A model generated the notes under the pieces. It had not been told where the DNA came from, searched no databases, and saw nothing but the letters and a program-made list of their open reading frames with translations. Below, one piece after another: positions 7,580-14,962 of a stretch of 42,306 nucleotides of DNA; position 1 is the first letter of the stretch, and every line of letters begins with the position of its first letter. The stretch lies in the NCBI GenBank assembly GCA_035526585.1, contig DATLCC010000072.1:1-42306 (forward strand). Reading direction: 5' to 3'. Source of the stretch: JAJPHT01 sp035526585 (GTDB taxonomy: Archaea > Thermoplasmatota > SW-10-69-26 > JACQPN01 > JAJPHT01). A program made the position numbers and the translations under genes.

Positions 7580-8713
7580 ATGGCGAAGAAGAAGGCAGCC
7601 CCGAAGCAGAGCGTCGCGCCTCCGACGGAGCGGCAGCAACAGGCGATCGTCGAGCTCAACAAGATCGCGGAGTCGATCTACGACGACTTCTCGCACCATC
7701 GGATCCCGAACCTCGAGCTCTCCGTGCGAACGAAGAAGAACCTCGAGTTCCAGGACGATCTCAACGTCTGGAAATACGGCGAAAGCATGACGGAGCGCTC
7801 GGCGAAGAAGACCGACGGCGCGTACATGCTCCTGCGCACGATGTATCTTGCCGAGTTCATCAAGCAGATGATCAACGAGTCCAAGAGCTCGACGCTCAGA
7901 GAGATGTATTACATCAGCGAGGGATGGGATCTCGCGAAGTTCGGCGACCAGTCCGAGAGCGACAAGCTCGCGGAGGACCTCGAGATCATCACGCTGTGCC
8001 TGCGCGAGGACTTCAAGCTGCGCCCGGAGGAATCGGGTGCGTCGGTCCTCGGCAACATCACGCTCGAAGAGGTCACGCGCGATGGCAACCGCAAGCGGTT
8101 CAACTGCCGGGACGACGTCGGCGACTCGGGCTACACGCTTCCGTTCAACGTGGAGAAGGACAAGCTGAAGATCCTCGACCACGACGCGGACATGATCGTC
8201 GCGATCGAGACCGGCGGGATGTACGATCGCCTGATCGAGAACCGCTTCGACGAGACGAACCGGGCGATCCTCCTCCACCTGAAGGGGCAGCCCGCGCGCA
8301 GCACGCGCCGTTTCCTCAAGCGGCTCAACGAAGAGTCGGATATTCCTGTTGTTGTCTTCACCGACGGCGATCCGTGGTCGTTCCGCATCTTCGCCTCCGT
8401 CGCGTACGGCGCGATCAAGACCGCGCACATCTCGGAATACCTGGCCACTCCTTCTGCACGATATCTCGGGATCACGCCTTCCGACATCGTGAACTACGAC
8501 CTCCCCAGCGACAAGCTCAGCGAGCAGGACGAGAAGGCGCTCGAGGCCGAGCTCACCGACCCGCGCTTCGCCGACGACTGGTGGAAGGGCGAGATCGAGC
8601 TGCAGCTCTCGCTCAAGAAGAAGAGCGAACAGCAGGCGCTCGCGAAGTACGGCCTCGACTTCGTGACCGACACGTACCTGCCCGAGAAGCTCAGCGAGAT
8701 GGGCATCCTCTAG
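7580..8713 (+). CDS. top6A: DNA topoisomerase VI subunit A
   Basis: Spo11-like DNA-cleaving subunit. The 5Y-CAP/WH domain has the tyrosine pair Y110-Y111 in REMYYISEG (Y111 expected to be catalytic), and the Toprim domain has E200 (VAIETGGM) and the D252-x-D254 pair (FTDGDPW). Length 377 residues is typical. Start ATG 7580 has AAAGGAGG about 9 bases before it, and lies one base after the stop of subunit B, so the two are translationally coupled. Its TAG stop overlaps the stop of the convergent fluoride channel gene in the tetranucleotide CTAG (8710-8713). Confidence 0.97.
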   Translation: MAKKKAAPKQSVAPPTERQQQAIVELNKIAESIYDDFSHHRIPNLELSVRTKKNLEFQDDLNVWKYGESMTERSAKKTDGAYMLLRTMYLAEFIKQMINESKSSTLREMYYISEGWDLAKFGDQSESDKLAEDLEIITLCLREDFKLRPEESGASVLGNITLEEVTRDGNRKRFNCRDDVGDSGYTLPFNVEKDKLKILDHDADMIVAIETGGMYDRLIENRFDETNRAILLHLKGQPARSTRRFLKRLNEESDIPVVVFTDGDPWSFRIFASVAYGAIKTAHISEYLATPSARYLGITPSDIVNYDLPSDKLSEQDEKALEAELTDPRFADDWWKGEIELQLSLKKKSEQQALAKYGLDFVTDTYLPEKLSEMGIL

Positions 8714-9093
8714 GCGAAGAGACTCGCCGCGGCGCGCCCGAGGAGGGCCATCCCCACGCAGCCGATCACGGTGACCGCGACATACCCCATGGCGCGCGCC
8801 GCGGCGCCCGTCTCGAGGAGCGTCGACGTCTCGTAGGCGAAGCTGCTCATCGTGGTGAACCCGCCGAGCACTCCGGGGGCGAGGAACGCGCGCCACTCGA
8901 GGCCGACGAGGGCGCGCCCGCTGATGCCGTAGAGCACGAGCGCGATGAGGAAGCTCCCCGCGAGGTTGACGGCGAGCGTGCCCCAGGGGTACGCGTCGCG
9001 CGAGAGCCATGCCGTCGCCAGGTAGCGCAGCGCGCTCCCGATCGCGCCACCCGCCGCCACGAGGAGGAGCGCCCGGACGGTCCAGTCGGCCAC
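8710..9093 (-). CDS. crcB: Fluoride channel CrcB/Fluc
   Basis: Small four-helix membrane protein of 127 residues that exports fluoride as a dual-topology dimer. Family motifs: GGAIGSALRY near the N-terminus, GTLAVNLAGSF in the second helix, and GVLGGFTTMSSFAYE, matching the G-F-T-T-F-S-T-F signature of the channel. I choose GTG 9093 (VADWTVRAL); the open frame continues upstream but would add a non-membrane extension not seen in the family. TTTGAA on the minus strand near 9117 would support a leaderless transcript. I looked for a crcB fluoride riboswitch upstream and did not see a convincing one. Confidence 0.93.
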   Translation of the reverse strand: MADWTVRALLLVAAGGAIGSALRYLATAWLSRDAYPWGTLAVNLAGSFLIALVLYGISGRALVGLEWRAFLAPGVLGGFTTMSSFAYETSTLLETGAAARAMGYVAVTVIGCVGMALLGRAAASLFA

Positions 9094-9330
9094 ATGCGTG
9101 CGAGCGGCTGGGCCTTCAAATCCATTTGGAAGCGCCTCGCCACCGGACGTCGGCCGGAGGGCCGTTCTCCTCGGGCTATATGTCATGGCGCGCGCACCAG
9201 AGGCTTGCTTCCGTGGCCCCGATGGCCCCGGACACCTCCGAAAGCCTCCCAAGCCCCGCGCGACGCCTCCCAGCCTCCCAACCTTTCTCGCGCGGGGCGA
9301 CCTCTTCCTTCAGCGACAGCTGGAACAGCC

Positions 9331-9336
9331 TTATGG
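9331..9336 (+). promoter_or_regulatory. TATA box of the MBL-fold nuclease gene
   Basis: TTATGG is centred 26 bases before GTG 9359, predicting a leaderless transcript that begins at the start codon. A second TATA-like sequence, CTATATG, lies near 9176; the interval 9094-9330 otherwise shows no gene. Confidence 0.5.
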
Positions 9337-9358
9337 CGGCCCCCACGAGTGACGCTGC

Positions 9359-10354
9359 GTGCGCGTCGTGGCGGGGAACGGCGTCGAGGTCCACTCCCAG
9401 GGGGACGTGCTCTGCCTCGATCCGAAACGGACGACCCCGGGCTCGGTGGTCACGCACGGGCACACGGACCACCTGACCGCGGACGCGTACATGACGCCCC
9501 CCACCGTCGGCTTCCTGAAGATCCGCAAGCCCACCCGATCCGCGCTCCCCTTGCCCTACGGAACGCAGGCGCAGGTCGCGGGCTTCCGCGTGCGCCTCCA
9601 CGACGCGGGCCACATCTTCGGGAGCGCGATGGTCGAGGTCGAGGCGCCCGAGGGAAGCCTCGTGTACACCGGCGACTTCAACCCGCGCGCCGGCTTCACC
9701 ACGGGGCGCGCCGTTCCGCGCGCGTGCGACACGCTCGTGATGGAGAGCACGTACGGCGATCCGCGCTTCGATCTTCCGCCCCGCGACATGGTCGTCGAGA
9801 GCATCGAGGCGTGGATGCTCGGGCGCATGCTGAAGGGCCCCGTCGCGATGGGCGCGTATCCGCTCGGCCGCGCGCAGGAGCTCGTCGCGCTCGCGAACCG
9901 AGCGGGTCTCACGCCGATCGTGAGCCCGGACATCGGCGCCTTCACCGCGGTCTACAACGCGCACGGCCACGACCTCGCGTACGCCGTCGCCGGCACCGAG
10001 CGCGCGCGCGACCTCGCCGCGCAGGGCGGGCTCCACATCGTGCCGCGCGACTGGCTCAAGAAAGGGCACGACTTCGCGCGCGGATTGCGCAGCCGCGACG
10101 GCGCCGCGGCCTATCTCTCCGGCTGGTGCCATCGATACTCGTACTTCAACGCGTACGACATCGACGCGCAGTTCGCCCTCTCGGACCACGCGAGCTTTCA
10201 CGACCTCGTGGCGTTCGCGCTGGAGACGAAGGCGAAGAAGGTGTACACGATGCACGGCGCCGCGGGCGTGCTCGCGCGGGAGCTGCGCACGCGCGGCGTG
10301 AAGGCCGAGGCGTTGGCGGAGCACGTGCCCGTGGCGCGGCAGAGCAAGCTTTGA
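9359..10354 (+). CDS. MBL-fold exonuclease-like protein (YSH1/COG1236 type)
   Basis: A 331-residue metallo-beta-lactamase-fold hydrolase of the RNA/DNA-processing group. Metal motif HGHTDH at residues 33-38, a further histidine in DAGHIFGS (H85), TGDF, ESTYGDP, and a C-terminal LSDHASF and MHG. Such proteins are annotated as mRNA 3'-end processing factors or ligase-associated DNA exonucleases; sequence alone does not decide which. It is shorter than archaeal CPSF-type nucleases and lacks N-terminal KH domains. GTG start 9359 fits the TATA box. A strong hairpin with a T run follows. Confidence 0.85.
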   Translation: MRVVAGNGVEVHSQGDVLCLDPKRTTPGSVVTHGHTDHLTADAYMTPPTVGFLKIRKPTRSALPLPYGTQAQVAGFRVRLHDAGHIFGSAMVEVEAPEGSLVYTGDFNPRAGFTTGRAVPRACDTLVMESTYGDPRFDLPPRDMVVESIEAWMLGRMLKGPVAMGAYPLGRAQELVALANRAGLTPIVSPDIGAFTAVYNAHGHDLAYAVAGTERARDLAAQGGLHIVPRDWLKKGHDFARGLRSRDGAAAYLSGWCHRYSYFNAYDIDAQFALSDHASFHDLVAFALETKAKKVYTMHGAAGVLARELRTRGVKAEALAEHVPVARQSKL

Positions 10355-10362
10355 AGAGGAAG

Positions 10363-10396
10363 GCAGGCGGCGCCCGAAGGCGCCGCCTGCGCTTTT
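10363..10396 (+). terminator. Perfect 12-bp hairpin plus T run
   Basis: GCAGGCGGCGCC and its exact complement close a CGAA tetraloop; GCTTTT follows directly. It begins 8 bases after the nuclease stop. Confidence 0.75.
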
Positions 10397-10404
10397 CTCA
10401 ATCC

Positions 10405-10433
10405 GGTCGGGCCCAGGGGCCGTCGGCCCGACC
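10405..10433 (-). terminator. Hairpin after the minus-strand secreted protein
   Basis: GGTCGGGCC and GGCCCGACC form a 9-bp perfect stem with an 11-base loop, about 42 bases beyond the stop of the convergent gene. Confidence 0.4.
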
Positions 10434-10474
10434 ACGCCTCAGGCGCGCGGGCTCGACCGGCTGAGCGGGAGGTC

Positions 10475-11152
10475 TCACTTGCGACGCTTCGAGCCCGCAA
10501 GGAGCGCGGCGGCGATGCCGGCGGCGCCCACGATGGCGATCGGGCCGATGCCGGGCACCTTCGCGAACTTGCCGTCGCCCGAGAGGCGCGTCGAGCCGCC
10601 GCCGGTGGCCTTCTGCACGGCGAGCTGCGTGCCCGCGTAGAGCTCGGCGTTGAGGCCGTTGCTCATCTGGACGCGCGTCCACGTGTAGGTGAAGGGCACG
10701 ACGATGGCGCCCACCTGGAAGGTGCCGGTGCGCTTCGCGCCGACGCTGCCCTGCATGCGGATCTCCGTGCCGGGCTTGGGCATGTCCTTGAGGTCGACGA
10801 AGCACTTGATCGCCGTGTCGGCGGTGCCTTCGCGCTGATAGCAGTGCATCTCCTCGCCGGTGTCCATGCGGATCAGGCTGTCGAACTTCACGTCGAGGGG
10901 CGTGTTCTCGACGGTGAAGCCGAACATGAAGAAGCGGCTGTCCTTCTCCTCGTAGTTCTCGCGGAGGACGACGCGCGCCTCGACGGGCACGCGGTCGCCA
11001 TCCATGGTCGCCGTGTAAGGCGCTCGGATGCTGCCGAATTCGCTGTCCTGGCCCTGCCAATCCTGGGCCACGGCGGCCGGGGCGGCCACCAGAAGGGCGC
11101 ACGCGAGCGCAGCGATGACGAAGCTTCGACGGAAGCGGGTGTGGTCGGTCAT
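10475..11152 (-). CDS. Secreted protein with C-terminal anchor
   Basis: A 225-residue exported protein of unknown function. Signal peptide residues 1-29 (hydrophobic core AALACALLVAAPA, ending AVAQ). The mature part has two well-separated cysteines (CYQREG and IKCFVD) and beta-rich character. The C-terminus has VPG-I-G-P, a hydrophobic helix and a KRRK tail, the same plan as the protein at 3728-4624, pointing to a shared sorting or anchoring route. Start ATG 11152 has GGGGAG about 10 bases upstream. It faces the MBL nuclease gene, with terminator-like hairpins between them. Confidence 0.8.
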   Translation of the reverse strand: MTDHTRFRRSFVIAALACALLVAAPAAVAQDWQGQDSEFGSIRAPYTATMDGDRVPVEARVVLRENYEEKDSRFFMFGFTVENTPLDVKFDSLIRMDTGEEMHCYQREGTADTAIKCFVDLKDMPKPGTEIRMQGSVGAKRTGTFQVGAIVVPFTYTWTRVQMSNGLNAELYAGTQLAVQKATGGGSTRLSGDGKFAKVPGIGPIAIVGAAGIAAALLAGSKRRK

Positions 11153-11249
11153 GGTCGGTTACTCCCCTTGCCGTGGGGCTCGAAACGCCGGTTCCTCCTA
11201 CGGGGCGAGTGGTTTCTGGTACAGCGAACGGGTGATCGGACAACGGGAG

Positions 11250-11345
11250 CGCGAGGGCGAGCGGGGAGGACGAGGGCGAGGGCTAGACGAGGACGAGAAC
11301 AAGGACGAGAACGAGGGCTAGTGCTATGGCAAGGGCAAGGGAAAA
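11250..11345. repeat. Low-complexity GACGAG/GAGGGC tract
   Basis: About 95 bases of short purine-rich direct repeats (GACGAG, GAGGGCGAG, AAGGGC). The interval 11153-11431 holds no gene on either strand that I can support. Confidence 0.55.
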
Positions 11346-11349
11346 ATGC

Positions 11350-11365
11350 GTAACCGAATGGTTAC
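11350..11365. promoter_or_regulatory. 16-bp dyad GTAACC-N4-GGTTAC (copy 2)
   Basis: Identical half-sites and spacing to the copy at 200-215, here with spacer GAAT. It lies 67 bases beyond the stop of the minus-strand GT4 gene. Confidence 0.4.
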
Positions 11366-11431
11366 GACAGGAGAAGGCGTCGATCATTCCCCAGAATGGG
11401 GGCTGGGGGGGCGTGGGGCTTGGGGCGCTGG

Positions 11432-12577
11432 TCAGAGCGCCGCGGCGTACGTCGCCTCGTAGCGCTGCGCGATGTGCCGCCAATCGAAGCAGCGCTCCGC
11501 GCGCTGGCGCGCCGCGTCGCCCATGCGGCGGCGCAGCGCGTCGTCGGCGAGGAGCGTCTGGAGCTTGTCTCCGAGGTCCACAGGGTCGCCGGGGTTCGCG
11601 AGTAGGCCCGTCGTGCCGTCATCGACGGCTTCCGGGATGCTCCCGACGCGGCTCGCGACGATGGGCACGCCCGCGCTGTGGTATTCGAGCACGACGTTGG
11701 GATGGCATGCGGTGCCGACCGCCGCCGTCGCCGGCACGACGCCGGCATCGACCGCCTGCAGCAGGAGCGGCACGTCGCACACTCCGAGGAACGAGACACG
11801 ATCCGACATGCCAAGCTCCCGCAGACGAGCGCGGAGCGCGAGCTCGTCCTTGCCGTAGTGCGTGCGCGCGATCACGAGATGCGCGTCCGGGTTGTCCTCG
11901 AAGGCGCGGGGGAGCGCGTCGACGAGCACGCGGACGCCCTTCCACGGCGTGAGGTGCCCGTAGTAGAGGAGGAGCGTCTTGTCGGTGGGGAGCCCGAGCT
12001 CGCGGCGCGCGTTGAGGCGCGTCGTGCCGCTTGGGGCCGGCTGGTACTGATCGAGGTCGACCCCGTTCGGGATGACCTCGACGTCGCGATAGCCGCGCGC
12101 CTCGAGCTGCCGCTTCTGGTACTCGCTCGAGACGACGATGCTCTCGAACGCGGAAAGCCAAGGAGTCGTCGTCGCGCTGCCGTTGAAGGCGCGGTGGTAG
12201 AGCGCCTCGGTGCGCGCCTTCACGTGCATGTCGCGCGGGTCGAACCACGGGTTCCACATGTGGAGGATCATAGGCTTGGACGAGCGCGTGCGCGCCTTGG
12301 CGAGCGCCGCCCAGACGCTCATGCCTGGGATGCTCACGTGATAATGCACGAGGTCCGTCGCGGGGTCGCGCAGGGCCTCGCGCACCTTGCGGAACGCCGC
12401 GACGCCCTGCTTGACGTACACGCTCTTCTTGTTCATGTCGCCCACGTTCACGCGCGGGCTGTCGTCGCTCGCGTCGACGCCGCGCTCCACGAGCGATTCG
12501 CGCAGGTGGTGGACATTCTTCGACACGCCTTCGATGAGATCGTGGACGTACGTGGGGTAGGTGACGGAGGCTTTCAT
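11432..12577 (-). CDS. GT4-family glycosyltransferase
   Basis: A 381-residue retaining GT-B enzyme that probably transfers a sugar from a nucleotide donor during surface glycan or glycolipid assembly. C-terminal donor-site motifs: VIPNGVDLDQY, a YYGHLTPWKG loop, and the E-x7-E-like segment VVLEYHSAGVPIVAS. The N-terminal acceptor half has HVSIPGMSVW. Start ATG 12577 has a strong Shine-Dalgarno GGGAGGTGG. Its start overlaps the stop of the UPF0104 gene (ATGA), so the pair are coupled. A 4-kb open frame in the same register upstream is not a fusion; the flippase-like gene occupies another frame there. Confidence 0.9.
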   Translation of the reverse strand: MKASVTYPTYVHDLIEGVSKNVHHLRESLVERGVDASDDSPRVNVGDMNKKSVYVKQGVAAFRKVREALRDPATDLVHYHVSIPGMSVWAALAKARTRSSKPMILHMWNPWFDPRDMHVKARTEALYHRAFNGSATTTPWLSAFESIVVSSEYQKRQLEARGYRDVEVIPNGVDLDQYQPAPSGTTRLNARRELGLPTDKTLLLYYGHLTPWKGVRVLVDALPRAFEDNPDAHLVIARTHYGKDELALRARLRELGMSDRVSFLGVCDVPLLLQAVDAGVVPATAAVGTACHPNVVLEYHSAGVPIVASRVGSIPEAVDDGTTGLLANPGDPVDLGDKLQTLLADDALRRRMGDAARQRAERCFDWRHIAQRYEATYAAAL

Positions 12578-13617
12578 GGCGATCCACCTCCCTGCGTGGG
12601 AGCGCGAGGAGCGTGCGGCTGGCCGCTGGTCCAGGGGAGGGGCTCGGCGCGCTGGCGTGTGAGGCCCATCGCGGCCATGCCGATCCCGCCGAGCACCGCG
12701 ACCGTGAGCGTGGTGACGACGTGCGTGAGGACACCGGCGGGGATCGCGACGTCGGCGGGCGTGCCCAGCGCGACGAAGATCGCGGCGAAGGCGGCCTCGT
12801 AGGTGCCCACGTTGCCGGGCGTGATGCTCACGACGAAGCTCATGAGGAACAACGCCGACCCCGCGAAGGCCAGCAGAAGCGTCGGGCCGAGGAACGCCTT
12901 CACGAGGAACGTGAAGATGAGCGTCTGCGCGAGCGCGACGGCGATCGTCATGGGCAGGAGCTTCGCCAGGAGCCTGGGCTTCCCCGCGAGGGCGGCGAGG
13001 CCGGCGAGGACCGTGTCGCCGAACTCGACGAGCTTTCGTCCGAACTTGCCAAGCGGCCTCAGGAGCGAGCCCGCGACGCGCACGGCCTGGGCGCGCCAGC
13101 GCACGAGCGCGAGGAGGATCCCAATGGAGAGGAGGGGCAGGATCCACACGATCGCGAGCGCGCGCTCGAGGCCCGTCGGGAGCTCGGCGGCGTGCGGCAG
13201 AAGCAGGAGGCCCATCGCGGCGACGAGCGCGACGCCGAGCACGTCGAGCACGCGCTCGAGGCCGACGGTCGCGGCGCTCGCGGCGAGCCCGACGCGCTCC
13301 CGGCGGGCGAGGAGAGCCGCGCGCAGCACGTCGCCTCCCTTCAGGGGAAGAATGCTGTTCGCGAGCCAGCCGACCGCGGTGAGGCTCGTCGTGGACGAGA
13401 GGCGCACGTCGGGCGCGCTGTAGCTGAAGAGCATCTTCCAGCGCAGGCCCCGTAGGAGGAAGAACACCGCGTAGGCGAGGACCGCGAGGCCCAGGTAGGC
13501 GGGTGAGGCGGCGCGCAGCGCGCGGACGACCTCCGCCGGGCCTACGTAGGCCAAAAGCGCGGCGAGCACGCCGATGCCAAGGAGGAAGAGGAGCGCCGCT
13601 CTCGCGCGCGGATGCAT
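12574..13617 (-). CDS. UPF0104/AglD-like integral membrane protein
   Basis: A polytopic membrane protein of about 347 residues with around eight hydrophobic segments and family motifs LRGLRWKMLF, NSILPLKGGDVLRAALL and, late in the protein, ITPGNVGTYEAAF. The family (UPF0104, lysylphosphatidylglycerol synthase TM region) includes the membrane half of haloarchaeal AglD and is linked to lipid-linked sugar handling. I choose ATG 13617 (MHPRARAALLF); an ATG at 13659 would add a polar extension. It overlaps the GT4 gene by 4 bases and is divergent from a dolichol-phosphate mannosyltransferase-like gene, so the three probably build one glycan. Confidence 0.88.
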   Translation of the reverse strand: MHPRARAALLFLLGIGVLAALLAYVGPAEVVRALRAASPAYLGLAVLAYAVFFLLRGLRWKMLFSYSAPDVRLSSTTSLTAVGWLANSILPLKGGDVLRAALLARRERVGLAASAATVGLERVLDVLGVALVAAMGLLLLPHAAELPTGLERALAIVWILPLLSIGILLALVRWRAQAVRVAGSLLRPLGKFGRKLVEFGDTVLAGLAALAGKPRLLAKLLPMTIAVALAQTLIFTFLVKAFLGPTLLLAFAGSALFLMSFVVSITPGNVGTYEAAFAAIFVALGTPADVAIPAGVLTHVVTTLTVAVLGGIGMAAMGLTRQRAEPLPWTSGQPHAPRAPTQGGGSP

Positions 13618-13745
13618 GCCCCGCCGTCCGGGAGTGGCGCCAACTCGTTTCTGGTACATCGGGAGGGGGTGCTCGGGACGCGCCCGGAGGGTCTTTGTCC
13701 CGTGTACCACGCTCGCTAATCCCCCGCATGCGGACGTCGCCCAAC

Positions 13746-14483
13746 ATGGAGCGCGCGCCGCGCCTGGTGAGCATCGTCGTTCCGACGTACAACGAGCGGC
13801 AGAACCTGCCCCGCCTGATCGCGGCGATCGCGGAGAACATGCCTTGGCCCTACGAGATCGTCGTCGTGGACGACAGCTCTCCCGACGGCACGGCGGACCT
13901 CGCGCGAGATCTCGCGAAGACGTACCCCGTGCGTCTGCTCTCCCGGCCCCAGAAGAGCGGCCTAGGCTCCGCGTACCGCGACGGGTTCGCGGAGGCGAAG
14001 GGCGACGTGATCTTCGAGATGGACGCGGATCTCTCGCACGATCCGCGCTTCATCCCCGACCTCGTGCAGGGGATCATGGACGGCGCGGACGTCTGCGTCG
14101 GATCGCGCTACGTCGATGGCGGCCACGTCGTCGGATGGAACAGCTACCGGCGCCTCGTGAGCGGCGTGGGCAACACGCTCGCGCGCATGATGCTGCGCGT
14201 CGGCGTGCGCGACCTCACGAGCGGCTACCGATGCTACACGCGCGAGGCGGCCGATCTCGTGCAGCTCGTCCGCAGCGACGGGTACGCCTTCCAGGTCGAA
14301 TCGCTCTACCTCGTGCGGAAGAGCGGCATGCGCATCCAGGAGGTGCCGATCGTATTCGAGAACCGCACGGTCGGGAAAAGCAAGCTTGGCCCCAGCGAGT
14401 TCGCGCGCTTCGTGCAGACGCTCGCACGCCTGCGCGTCACGCGCGTTCCGGCGCGACGGGCGACGCCCGCGCGGGCGCCGTAG
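13746..14483 (+). CDS. GT2 polyprenyl-phosphate sugar synthase (DPM1-like)
   Basis: A soluble 245-residue GT-A enzyme resembling dolichyl-phosphate mannose synthase, which loads a sugar onto a polyprenyl phosphate at the cytoplasmic face of the membrane. Motifs: VPTYNER, VVDDSSPDGT, the metal-binding EMDADLSHDP, LTSGYRCY and QVESLYLVRK. It has no C-terminal membrane domain. CTAAT at 13716-13720 predicts a transcript start near 13744-13746, favouring ATG 13746 over ATG 13728, which would add six residues. Its 3' end overlaps the convergent Cys-rich gene by 47 bases. Confidence 0.92.
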   Translation: MERAPRLVSIVVPTYNERQNLPRLIAAIAENMPWPYEIVVVDDSSPDGTADLARDLAKTYPVRLLSRPQKSGLGSAYRDGFAEAKGDVIFEMDADLSHDPRFIPDLVQGIMDGADVCVGSRYVDGGHVVGWNSYRRLVSGVGNTLARMMLRVGVRDLTSGYRCYTREAADLVQLVRSDGYAFQVESLYLVRKSGMRIQEVPIVFENRTVGKSKLGPSEFARFVQTLARLRVTRVPARRATPARAP

Positions 14484-14688
14484 CGCGAAGCGCCAGGAGC
14501 CTCTCTTTTCCTCCGCGCTCCCACATGCAGCGCACGTGGCCGCGGGCGTCGATCCCGCTGCAGACCTCGAGCGCGCAGCATCCGCGGTGGATCACTCCGT
14601 AGGGGAAGCGTGGGCACTCCTTGCGTCGCAGATCGGGCATCGGACTCTTCGTGTGCCGCGCGTGCTGGCCGCAGAGAGAGCACAGCAT
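14437..14688 (-). CDS. Cys-rich small protein, probable zinc binder
   Basis: An 83-residue protein starting MLCSLCGQHARH. Cysteines occur as CSLC, RRKEC, a GCC pair, EVC and VRC, with nearby histidines, enough for two metal sites. Codon use matches the real genes around it (GC-rich third positions), and the start lies three bases after the stop of the 31-residue zinc-ribbon gene, so the two look like an operon. The last 15 codons overlap the convergent GT2 gene. I do not recognise the family. Confidence 0.6.
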   Translation of the reverse strand: MLCSLCGQHARHTKSPMPDLRRKECPRFPYGVIHRGCCALEVCSGIDARGHVRCMWERGGKERLLALRATAPARASPVAPERA

Positions 14689-14691
14689 GGC

Positions 14692-14787
14692 TCAGCCGCA
14701 GGGGGACCAGCCGCAGCTTCGGCAGAGGGTGCAGGCGCTCGCGGGGACCATGGGGCCGGCGCAGTCAGGGCAGAGGGGCGGGCTCAT
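14692..14787 (-). CDS. 31-residue zinc-ribbon mini-protein
   Basis: A complete ORF starting MSPPLCPDCAGPMV and ending CRSCGWSPCG. The order CPxC-x-G-P-M, then C-x2-C-x2-CG-x-S-x-C matches the zinc ribbon seen at the C-terminus of adenosylcobalamin-dependent ribonucleotide reductases and in small archaeal stand-alone ribbons. The ordered cysteines are very unlikely in a random frame. It is upstream of, and nearly touching, the next Cys-rich gene. Function unknown; a small RNA- or protein-binding module is a guess. Confidence 0.65.
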   Translation of the reverse strand: MSPPLCPDCAGPMVPASACTLCRSCGWSPCG

Positions 14788-14850
14788 GCCACGAACGAGG
14801 CCGGAGGCCCGCTTCTCCCTGGGGCCGGGGGTTGGCCGAAATCACGGGCG

Positions 14851-14891
14851 AGGGAACCGTGCTGGTTCAGGGAAAAGGGTCCCGGTTCCCT
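14851..14891. promoter_or_regulatory. Inverted repeat AGGGAACCG / CGGTTCCCT
   Basis: A perfect 9-bp inverted repeat with a 23-base spacer lies between the divergent zinc-ribbon and S15-hydrolase genes; a third half-site ACGGTTCCCG is at 14901-14910. A TATA-like CCATAAAG at 14925-14932 follows on the plus strand, so an operator for the hydrolase is plausible. Confidence 0.4.
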
Positions 14892-14962
14892 AGACCAAGA
14901 ACGGTTCCCGCGTCAGCGGCGCTACCATAAAGCTGATGCCCGCGCCGACGGCGTGCGCCGCC

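Noticed and set aside
9091..9180. Fluoride riboswitch before crcB
   Set aside because: The conserved pseudoknot motifs could not be found in the leader, and a leaderless start is possible.
11212..13658. Shared 12-mer GTTTCTGGTACA upstream of two minus-strand genes
   Set aside because: Non-palindromic 12-mers are expected to match by chance many times in 42 kb, and distances to the starts differ.
11432..13840. An 802-residue fusion glycosyltransferase
   Set aside because: The upstream half overlaps the UPF0104 gene in the wrong frame; a strong Shine-Dalgarno marks the real start at 12577.
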